This document shows, piece after piece, positions 16,638 to 24,400 of a stretch of 64,000 bases of DNA. The translations under genes were made by a program, and so were the position numbers. Source of the stretch: Blastococcus colisei (GTDB lineage Bacteria > Actinomycetota > Actinomycetes > Mycobacteriales > Geodermatophilaceae); the NCBI RefSeq assembly GCF_006717095.1, contig NZ_VFQE01000001.1, forward strand, positions 2,356,001 to 2,420,000, given 5' to 3'. The notes beneath the pieces are model-generated. The model was not told the origin of the DNA, made no database searches, and saw only the letters and a program-made list of their open reading frames with translations. Within the stretch, counting starts at the first letter, position 1, and each line of letters opens with the position of its first letter.

Positions 16638-17351
16638 TCACCGCGGCGTGGCCTCCGGGGGCATCGGCTGGGCAGGGACCGGGGGCAGCGGCGGCAGTAC
16701 CGGCGGGGTGGTGAGCTCCTGGTAGGCGGTGGTGTGGGCGCGCAGCGCGGTGACCGCATCCGCGACGTCGCTGGTCAGCCGGCCGGCCGCCGGCACCGCC
16801 CGCTCGGCCTGCAGCACCGCGTCGCAGACGTCGGCGAGCATGTCGAGGTAGGCCCGTGCCTCTGTCTCCAGGTCTGCCTGGTCGGTCGGGCTCGGAGCCA
16901 GCGCCCGTTGCCGCAGGCGCTGCTCGAGCCGGCCGCCCTCGGCCTCCAGCGTCGACAGCAGACTCGGCACGTCGCCGAGGTGCGCGCCGGCGGCCCGGGC
17001 GGTGGCCACCTGGCGACGCAGGTGGCCCCGAGCGCGGGCGATCTCCAGCTGGAGCTCCGCGGCGGTACGCCGCTGCCCCGGCGGAAGCCGGCGCGCAGCG
17101 ACGGCGGTGGCGCCCCGCACGCCGAGCTCCCGGCCGCGCGCGGTGAGCTCGCGGCCACGGGCCATCACCGGACTGCGCTGGACCCTCCGGAGGACCAGCC
17201 ACCCGGCGACCGCGGCGATCACCAGGAGCACCAGCAGCACGCCGCCGAGGACGGCGATCACCGAGGGGTCCAGCGAGAACAGCCACGACAGCTCGTCGTC
17301 AGCCCGCACGTCCAGGGCGTCGGCGGGGCCGGTCGGCAGCGGGGTGGTCAT
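16638..17351 (-). CDS. Single-pass membrane protein with coiled-coil cytoplasmic region
   Basis: 237 residues from ATG 17351. A strong hydrophobic segment at about 32-53 is followed by a basic VLRRVQR edge, giving N-out/C-in topology. The remainder is rich in Arg, Ala and Leu with heptad-like spacing (about 70-200) and ends in a proline-rich tail. No family could be named with confidence. The organisation is reminiscent of small actinobacterial LemA-like or secretion accessory proteins, but no hallmark motif supports that. Confidence 0.6.
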   Translation of the reverse strand: MTTPLPTGPADALDVRADDELSWLFSLDPSVIAVLGGVLLVLLVIAAVAGWLVLRRVQRSPVMARGRELTARGRELGVRGATAVAARRLPPGQRRTAAELQLEIARARGHLRRQVATARAAGAHLGDVPSLLSTLEAEGGRLEQRLRQRALAPSPTDQADLETEARAYLDMLADVCDAVLQAERAVPAAGRLTSDVADAVTALRAHTTAYQELTTPPVLPPLPPVPAQPMPPEATPR

Positions 17352-17896
17352 GGGTCTCCTCGTCCTGGGCGGCGGGCCGTCCTCCGGGGGAACGATCCCA
17401 CGCCGTCCGCCGGTTCCCGGGACGTCACCCGACCGCGGCCGGGGACTCCCGACGAGGCCCCGCACGACGAGCGCACCTCCGGCGTGGCCGCGTCGAGCAG
17501 CGTCCCGGGTCGTCGGCCCGGGACCGGTGAGCACCGTGCCGGCGGGCGCCATCAGGAACAGGAGGATCCCGCCGGCCCAGGAGCCGTGGGGGTTCGACAC
17601 GGTGTCCGAGGGGGATGCGATGTCGCGGGACACCTACGGCCGTGGTCCTGCCTGGCGAGTATCCCGACCCCCGGTCCTGCCGTCTGTGCCAGCGGAGTCG
17701 GCAACGGGCGTCGCCGGGTGAAGTCGTCACCTGCCCCACCCGACCTCGCCCGCATACGCCGGACGCGGGTACGGCTGGCGGCGGGGTCCGTAGCCTCGGT
17801 CGCGCGCGGTGGAGCTTTCGATCAGGATCGTCGCGGGTCCGGTCGGTGTCCGATGACGCCGCCGCGATGGAGCCGACGGGAGAGGTGAGTCTCGGG
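17352..17896. other. 545-base gap without a supported gene
   Basis: Several short ORFs cross this gap but none has coding-like composition or recognisable motifs. A minus-strand frame continuing upstream from the membrane-protein gene contains one hydrophobic stretch (about 17560-17600) but no ribosome site. It must contain the promoters of the two divergent genes. Confidence 0.4.
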
Positions 17897-18643
17897 ATGG
17901 CGATCAGCGAGGTCGACCTGCGGGGGCGGTGGTCCGACGGGCAGCCGTGCCACGGGCTGTGGAGCCTGCTCCCCGGTGTGGTGACCGGCGAGGTGCTGGC
18001 GCGGACGGGAGTCGACTACGTCGTCGTCGACCTGCAGCACGGCGCCACGGCCGAGGCCGAGATGCCGGGCGTCGCGGCGGCGATCTCCGCGGCGGGGGCG
18101 GTGCCGCTCGTCCGGACCCGTAGCCCGGCCTTCGCCGACGTCGGCCGCCCGCTCGACCTGGGTGCCCGCGGCGTCATCGTGCCCAACGTGCGCGACGCCG
18201 ACCACGCCCGGGAGGTCATCGCCGCGAGCCGGTACGCGCCGGTCGGCGGGCGGTCGATCGGACGGCTCTCCGGCGGGGCCGACCAGCCCCTGGTGATCGT
18301 GATGGTGGAGGCCTCGACCGCCCTCGACGATCTCGACTCCGTCCTCGCCGTCGACGGACTGGACGGCGTGTACGTCGGCCCGGGAGACCTGTCCCTGTCC
18401 TTGGGGCTGACCGGCGACGAGCACCGGGACGAGCTGCGCGACGTGCTGTCCTCGATCATCGCCCGGGCCGGCGCAGCGGGCGTGCCCGTCGGTGTCCACG
18501 CCTACAGCGGTGAACAGGCCGCCGAATACGCCGCCGAGGGCGCGACGATCGTCACGGTTGCCGTCGACGCCGCCTCCCTGCGCGAGGCCGTGGCACACCA
18601 CCTCGGCGTCGCCCGCGGACGCCCTGGGCCGGACCAGCGGTGA
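17897..18643 (+). CDS. HpcH/HpaI-family 2-oxo-acid aldolase
   Basis: 248 residues from ATG 17897; in-frame ATG 17867 and GTG 17885 are alternatives. The class II aldolase motifs are V-D-L-Q-H-G (catalytic His) near 40, VRTRS (substrate Arg) near 72, M-V-E-A metal Glu near 138, and G-P-G-D-L-S-L-S-L-G (metal Asp) near 162. These enzymes cleave 4-hydroxy-2-oxo acids into pyruvate and an aldehyde in aromatic or sugar-acid catabolism. The nearby fumarylacetoacetase would fit an aromatic compound context, though the two belong to different branches. Confidence 0.9.
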   Translation: MAISEVDLRGRWSDGQPCHGLWSLLPGVVTGEVLARTGVDYVVVDLQHGATAEAEMPGVAAAISAAGAVPLVRTRSPAFADVGRPLDLGARGVIVPNVRDADHAREVIAASRYAPVGGRSIGRLSGGADQPLVIVMVEASTALDDLDSVLAVDGLDGVYVGPGDLSLSLGLTGDEHRDELRDVLSSIIARAGAAGVPVGVHAYSGEQAAEYAAEGATIVTVAVDAASLREAVAHHLGVARGRPGPDQR

Positions 18644-18662
18644 CCGGCGGCTCGCCACGGAT

Positions 18663-18983
18663 GTGGTCCGTGGACTGACCGACCGGGTCGAGGCGGCGGT
18701 GGCGCATGAGCTGGCCGACGTCGGTTGGGGGGTACACCCGACTGCGCCGAGGCAATCCGCGATCGGTGCGGAGTTCTTCGACGAGCTCGCGGTCATGGTC
18801 GACACGTTCGGCCGCTGGACCTGGGAAAGGCCGCCCCGGGCCAGCGGGGTGGCCGATCGCGCGAGTCAGGTGCGCGAGCGCTTCCGGTCGTCCGGCACGT
18901 GCAGCATCGTCGAGCCTCTGGAGGAGCTCGTCGCCCTCGGTCTCCTGGACCGTTCCGACGACCGCGGAGGAGTCCGTCGATGA
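18663..18983 (+). CDS. Hypothetical small protein coupled to fumarylacetoacetase
   Basis: About 106 residues if GTG 18663 is the start; the start is uncertain. The frame ends with TGA overlapping the ATG of the next gene (ATGA), and that tight coupling is the main evidence for a real gene. The sequence is mixed hydrophilic with an amphipathic helix (LTDRVEAAVAHELADVG) and no recognisable motif. It might be a small regulatory or accessory protein. Confidence 0.45.
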   Translation: MVRGLTDRVEAAVAHELADVGWGVHPTAPRQSAIGAEFFDELAVMVDTFGRWTWERPPRASGVADRASQVRERFRSSGTCSIVEPLEELVALGLLDRSDDRGGVRR

Positions 18984-20197
18984 CCACCCTTACCGTTGCG
19001 CCCGACTCGCCGTTCGGGCTGCACAACCTGCCCTACGGCGTCTACTCGACGCCCGGCTCTCCGCCCCGCGTCGCGACCCGGCTGGGCGACAGCGTGATCG
19101 ACCTGGCCCGCCTGCTGCACGACGAGGTGTTCGCGCAGCCGACGCTGAATCCGTTCATGGCCCAGGGGTACGACCGCTGGGGGGCGGTGCGCCGCCAGAT
19201 CCCCGAGCTCGTGACCGGCGACGTCCCGGACGATGCGGTGCACGCTCTCGGCGACGTCACCCTGCACCTGCCGATCGAGGTCGCCGACTACGTCGACTTC
19301 TACGCGTCCGAACACCACGCCGCCAACCTGGGGCGGCTGTTCCGACCCGACAACCCAGACCCGTTGACGCCGAACTGGAAGCACCTGCCGGTGGGCTACC
19401 ACGGGCGCGCGAGCTCGATCGTCGTCTCGGGCACCGACATCGTGCGGCCCTGCGGCCAGCGCAAGGGGAAGGACGATCCGGCTCCGGTGTTCGGGCCCTC
19501 CACGCGACTGGACATCGAGGCCGAGCTCGGCTTCGTCGTCGGCACGGGGTCGGCCATGGGCGAGTCCATCCCGGTCGAGGAGGCCGAGCGGCATCTGTTC
19601 GGAGTGGTCGTGTTCAACGACTGGTCGGCGCGGGACATCCAGGCATGGGAGTACGTGCCCCTCGGCCCCAACCTCGGGAAGTCGTTCGCCTCGACGATCT
19701 CGCCCTGGGTCGTGCCGATGCTCGCGCTGGAGGACGCCAGAGTGCCGACGCCCGCCCAGGATCCGCAGCCACTCCCGTACCTGTCGATGCAGCCGCCGTG
19801 GGGGCTGGACGTGGAGCTGTCGGTGCGATGGAACGGGCAGGAGGTCAGCCGGCCGCCCTACCGGGAGGTGTACTGGTCCCCGGCGCAGATGCTGGCGCAC
19901 CTGACCGTCAACGGTGCCCCGTCACGGACCGGGGACGTCTTCGCCTCCGGCACCATCTCCGGCCCGGCCAAGGAGACCCGGGGCGCATTCATCGAGCTGA
20001 CCTGGGGCGGGGCTGAACCGGTGACCGTTGGGGGCGAGCAGCGGACCTTCCTCGAGGACGGCGACGAGATCGTCATCACCGCCTCGGCACCGGGCCCCGA
20101 CGGCACGCGGCTCGGCTTCGGCGAGGCCCGGGGGCGGATCCTGCCCGCCAGGTCGACACCGGCCCACCGTGCGGACGACACGGGCGGAACGGGTTGA
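18980..20197 (+). CDS. fahA: Fumarylacetoacetase
   Basis: 405 residues. The N-terminal FAA domain (FGLHNLPYGVY near 14) is followed by the catalytic domain with the metal and substrate motifs: YVDFYASEHHA near 115, G-Y-H-G-R-A near 142, E-A-E-L-G-F-V-V near 185, FNDWSARDIQAWEY near 215, and LGKSFASTISPWV near 235. It hydrolyses fumarylacetoacetate to fumarate and acetoacetate, the last step of tyrosine and homogentisate breakdown. Homogentisate dioxygenase and maleylacetoacetate isomerase genes are not in the window. The product acetoacetate could feed the PHA locus that follows, but a CoA transfer would be needed. Confidence 0.95.
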   Translation: MTTLTVAPDSPFGLHNLPYGVYSTPGSPPRVATRLGDSVIDLARLLHDEVFAQPTLNPFMAQGYDRWGAVRRQIPELVTGDVPDDAVHALGDVTLHLPIEVADYVDFYASEHHAANLGRLFRPDNPDPLTPNWKHLPVGYHGRASSIVVSGTDIVRPCGQRKGKDDPAPVFGPSTRLDIEAELGFVVGTGSAMGESIPVEEAERHLFGVVVFNDWSARDIQAWEYVPLGPNLGKSFASTISPWVVPMLALEDARVPTPAQDPQPLPYLSMQPPWGLDVELSVRWNGQEVSRPPYREVYWSPAQMLAHLTVNGAPSRTGDVFASGTISGPAKETRGAFIELTWGGAEPVTVGGEQRTFLEDGDEIVITASAPGPDGTRLGFGEARGRILPARSTPAHRADDTGGTG

Positions 20198-20220
20198 CTC
20201 GATCCGCGTCCAGCGCCTGA

Positions 20221-20245
20221 CGGGCCGCTGCCGGCCAGCGGCCCG
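20221..20245 (+). terminator. Hairpin terminator after fumarylacetoacetase gene
   Basis: CGGGCCGCTG (20221-20230) and CAGCGGCCCG (20236-20245) form a perfect 10-bp stem with a 5-base loop, 24 bases after the stop. The remaining bases up to the next gene at 20582 hold no gene that I can support; they should contain the promoter of the PHA locus. Confidence 0.7.
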
Positions 20246-20581
20246 GACGCGGCGCCGCTGACCTGAACTCGGCTGTCGACGGCATGCTCCGCACGAGTCC
20301 CGGGACTGCAGCACGAGCTTGCCAGCTGCGGCCAGGGTCGGGCGACGGTGCCTGCGTGCCACGCCTCCCGCCAGAATTCGGACGGGTGCGCCCGTCCGGG
20401 CGCATCCGCCGCGGGCGGCGAGAACCAATGAGCCCGTTCAGTGCCGACTCCGGTTGACGGTGGCAGGCGTTCCCAGGAGGCTGCGCGAGTGCCCGGCGTC
20501 GGGGCACCCGGCGCGGCGAGTGGCCGTCTGCTCCAGCCCCGAGGGCCCACGGTGAGGCGCGCCGCGCCCGGGGAGGACACC

Positions 20582-21397
20582 ATGACCGCTACGCAGGAAC
20601 GTTCGACGAGGACCGGGGACAAGCTGCTGGGCAAGGTGGCTTTCGTGACGGGCGGCACCCGCGGAATCGGTGCCGCCATCTGCCGGAGCCTGGCCAAGCA
20701 AGGCGCCGACATCGCGGCGGGGTACAGCGGCAACCAGGAACGGGCGGAGATGTTCGCCCAGGACTTCGCCGGCGCCTACCCCGAGAGCCACATGAGCGTG
20801 CACCGGGGGGACATCGCGAACCCCGACGACTGCCGCCGGACCGTCGCCGAGGTCATCGAGCAGCACGGCCGGCTGGACATCCTCGTCAACAACGCCGGCA
20901 TCACCGCGGACCGGACCGTGCTCAAGATGACCGACGACGACTGGCGACGGGTCATCGACGTCAATCTCTCCGGAGCCTTCTACCTCTCGCAGGCCGCGCT
21001 GAAGCACATGCTCGAGCGGGGCAGCGGGCGCATCGTGATGATCTCCTCGGTGATCGGCGAGATGGGCGGCATCGGGCAGTCGAACTACTCCTCGGCCAAG
21101 GCCGGACTGCTCGGGCTGACCAAGACGCTGGCCCGGGAGGCCGCGCACCACGTGCAGCGCGCCGGCCACACCGACGGGATCGGGGTGACCGTCAACGCCG
21201 TCACCCCGGGCTACACCGCGACCGAGATGCTCGACAGCGTGCCCGAGAAGGTCCTGGACGGGCTGCGGACGAAGATCCCGATCGGGCGGCTCGGTGAGCC
21301 GGACGAAGTCGCCCGCGTCGTCCACTTCCTGGCCGCGGACGCGTCCGCTTACATCACGGGACAGGTGTGGGGGGTCAACGGCGGCCTTGACATGTAG
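20582..21397 (+). CDS. phaB: Acetoacetyl-CoA reductase-like SDR
   Basis: 271 residues from ATG 20582. The cofactor motif is TGGTRGIG near 23, then NNAGIT near 103, catalytic Ser in MISSVIG, and Y-S-S-A-K near 167. The NAGITAD-x-x-x-x-K-M and Q-S-N-Y-S-S-A-K-A-G segments are typical of PhaB/FabG-type 3-oxoacyl reductases. It should reduce acetoacetyl-CoA to (R)-3-hydroxybutyryl-CoA with NADPH. The next genes make malonyl-CoA and perform a Claisen condensation, and a PHA synthase gene is near, all supporting PHA synthesis. A short insertion (HHVQRAGHTDG) before NAV is unusual. The gene ends in UAG, so UAG is also a normal stop here. Confidence 0.8.
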   Translation: MTATQERSTRTGDKLLGKVAFVTGGTRGIGAAICRSLAKQGADIAAGYSGNQERAEMFAQDFAGAYPESHMSVHRGDIANPDDCRRTVAEVIEQHGRLDILVNNAGITADRTVLKMTDDDWRRVIDVNLSGAFYLSQAALKHMLERGSGRIVMISSVIGEMGGIGQSNYSSAKAGLLGLTKTLAREAAHHVQRAGHTDGIGVTVNAVTPGYTATEMLDSVPEKVLDGLRTKIPIGRLGEPDEVARVVHFLAADASAYITGQVWGVNGGLDM

Positions 21398-21459
21398 CGG
21401 AGACATGGAGCGGGAACGCGACCGTCGGCGTGGAGTGATCACGCGGGAGAGGTGCACAG

Positions 21460-24400
21460 GTGTTCAGCCGTATCGCCGTCGTCAACCGGGGTGAGCCTGC
21501 GGTCCGGCTCATCCGTGCCGTGCGGGAACTCGATGCGGAGCACGGGACCGCGACGCGGGTCATCGCACTGCACACCGAGGCCGAGCGCCGGGCCACGTTC
21601 GTGCGCGCCGCCGACGAGGCCGTCCTGCTCCGGGAGACCGGGGCGGGCAACCCCTACCTCGACCACGCCGAGCTGGCCCGCGCACTGCGCACGAGCCGCG
21701 CCGATGCCGCCTGGGTCGGTTGGGGGTTCGTCGCGGAGGACCCGGCATTCGCCGAGCTGTGCGCCGAGCTCGGCGTGGTGTTCGTCGGCCCGCCGCCGGA
21801 GGCCATGCGGCTGCTGGGCGCCAAGATCGAGGCGAAGGTGCTCGCCGAGCAGACCGGTGTGCCGGTGGCGGCGTGGAGCGGCGGCCCCGTGGACGGCGTC
21901 GAGGACGGGCGCCGCCACGCGGACGCGATCGGCTATCCGCTCATCGTCAAGTCCAGGAGCGGCGGCGGCGGGCGGGGCATCCGGATCGTCCGGTCGGCTG
22001 CCGAGCTCGAGGAGGCGCTCACCCGCACGCAGATAGAGGCGGAACGCACCTTCGGCGACCCCGTCGTCTTCATGGAACGCCTGGTCGAGGGTGGCCGGCA
22101 CGTCGAGGTGCAGGTCATCGCCGACCAGCACGGGACGGTGTGGGCCCCCGGCGTCCGCGACTGCTCGGTGCAGCGGCGCAACCAGAAGGTCCTGGAGGAG
22201 TCCAGCTCGCCGGCCCTGACTCCCGAGCAGGACATGTCGCTGCGCGGCTCGGCGATCGCCCTGGTGAAGGCCGCCGGCTACGTCGGAGCCGGCACCGTCG
22301 AGTTCCTGTACCAGCCCGACGAGAAGCTGTTCACCTTCCTCGAGGTCAACACCCGGCTGCAGGTCGAGCATCCCGTGACCGAGGAGACCACCGGCCTCGA
22401 CATCGTGAAGCTGCAGTTGCACGTCGCCGAGGGCGGCCGCCTGGTCGGCGACCCGCCGGCACAGTCGGGCCATGCCGTCGAGGCGCGGCTCAACGCCGAG
22501 GACGCCGAGCAGGGATTCGCCCCCGCACCCGGCCGGGTGGAGCTGATGCGCCTGCCCACCGGCCCGGGCGTGCGCGTGGACACCGGCATGGGCGTCGGCG
22601 ACGTCATCCCGCCGCAGTACGACTCGATGATCGCCAAGGTCATCGCGTGGGGCCGGGACCGCCCCGAAGCCCTGGCTCGCCTGCGCGTCGCGCTCCGTGA
22701 GACGACCGTGGTGCTGCGCGGGGGGACGACGACCAAGTCCTTCCTGCTCGATCTGCTCGACCGGCCGGAGGTCGTGGGAGGGACGGCGGACACCGGCTGG
22801 CTGGACCGCACCGGGATCGGCGGTACGGCCGATGCCACGCCGTCGGCGTTCGTGGCCCTGGCCCAGGTGGCGATCGACGCCTCCGATGCCGAGGAGCTGC
22901 GCGAGCGGGCGGCGTTCCTCGCCTCGGCGCGGGGCGGGCGCCCGCGGTCACGGCACGAGGTGGAGCGGACGCTGGAGCTCGGGTACCGCGGCCAGGTCTA
23001 CCGCCTCACCGTCGGGAAGGTCAGCCAGGACCGGTACCGCGTGGAGCTCGGCGGCCGGTACGCGGACGTGGACGTGGACCGGCTCGGCCCGCTCGAGAGC
23101 CGCCTGACCATCGGGGACCAGAGGTTCTCGGTCGTGGCCGTCGAGGCGCCCGGCTCGCACCTGGTCGAGGTCGACGGCGTCTCGCACCGCGTCACGCGGG
23201 ACGCCGGGGGAGTGGTGCGGGCCCCGGCCCCGTCGGTGGTGGTCGCGCTGCGCGTGCGGCCAGGGCAGGACGTCGAGGCGGGCCAGACGGTCGCCGTCCT
23301 CGAGAGCATGAAGATGGAGACGGCGGTGCAGGCCCCGTTCGCCGGCCGGGTACGCGACCTGCTCGCCGCAGCCAACTCCCAGGTGGACGCGGGCGCACCG
23401 CTGCTCACCCTCGAGCGGGCCGGCGACGACGCCGAGGAGGCCTCGGGCGAGCGCGTCGTCTTCCCCGGGAACGGAGCACCGGGACGCAGCCATCGCGACC
23501 GGGCGCTGTCCCTGCTCGCGGCGCTGCAGGCCCTGATCACCGGCTACGACGTCAGTGCCCGGTACGCCCAGCAGCTGGTCGCCGAGTACGGCAGCGCCCG
23601 CGACGAGCTCCCCGTGGACGACGCCGAGCTGCTGGACGGCGAGCTCGCCGTCCTCACCACCTTCGCCGACCTCTCGGAGCTGTCCCGGAACCGGCCGGCC
23701 AGCGAGGAGGAGGAGGCCGACGCGCAGGTCCACAGCCCGCGCGAGCACTTCCACGCCTACCTGCACTCGCTCGACGTCGAGCGCGAGGCGCTCCCGGAGA
23801 GCTTCCGGAGCCGGCTGTCCCGGGCGCTGCTGCACTACGGAGTGGCAGACCTCGAGCCGAGCCCGAGGCTGGAGGAAGCGGTCGAGCGGATCTTCCTGGC
23901 TCAGCAGCGGGTGGCCGACCAGCTGCCCGCCGTGCTGGCGCTGCTGGACCGCTGGCTGACGGCGGGGGAACCGCCGAGCGGCCCGGCGCGGGCGCAGGTG
24001 GGGGAGGTGCTCGACCGGCTCGTCGTCGCGACGCAGCTGCGCTACCCCTCGGTGGGCGACCTCGCCCGCGCCGTCCGGTACCGCTACTTCGAGGAGCCCG
24101 TGGTCCTGCAGGCCCGGCAGCAGGTCCTCGACGAGGCGCAACGGCTGCTCGACGAACTCGACGCCGGCGCGCGGGACGGGGACCGCGACAGCATGAAGCG
24201 GATCGAGGCACTCGTCGCGAGCCCCGAGCCGCTGATCCGGCTGCTCGCGCAGCGCTTCGAGCGGGACACCGCCGAGCCCGATCCCGTCCTGGAGGTCCTC
24301 ACCCGCCGCTACTACCGCAGCCGCGACCTGCAGGGCGTCCGAGCCTTCCTGCTCGACGGCCACTCCGCCGTCTCCGCCGGCTACGAGCTCAACGGGACGC

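Noticed and set aside
17425-17739. Minus-strand ORF and an N-terminal extension upstream of the membrane-protein gene.
   Set aside because: No ribosome site, low-complexity Arg/Pro-rich translation and no motif; only a chance hydrophobic stretch.
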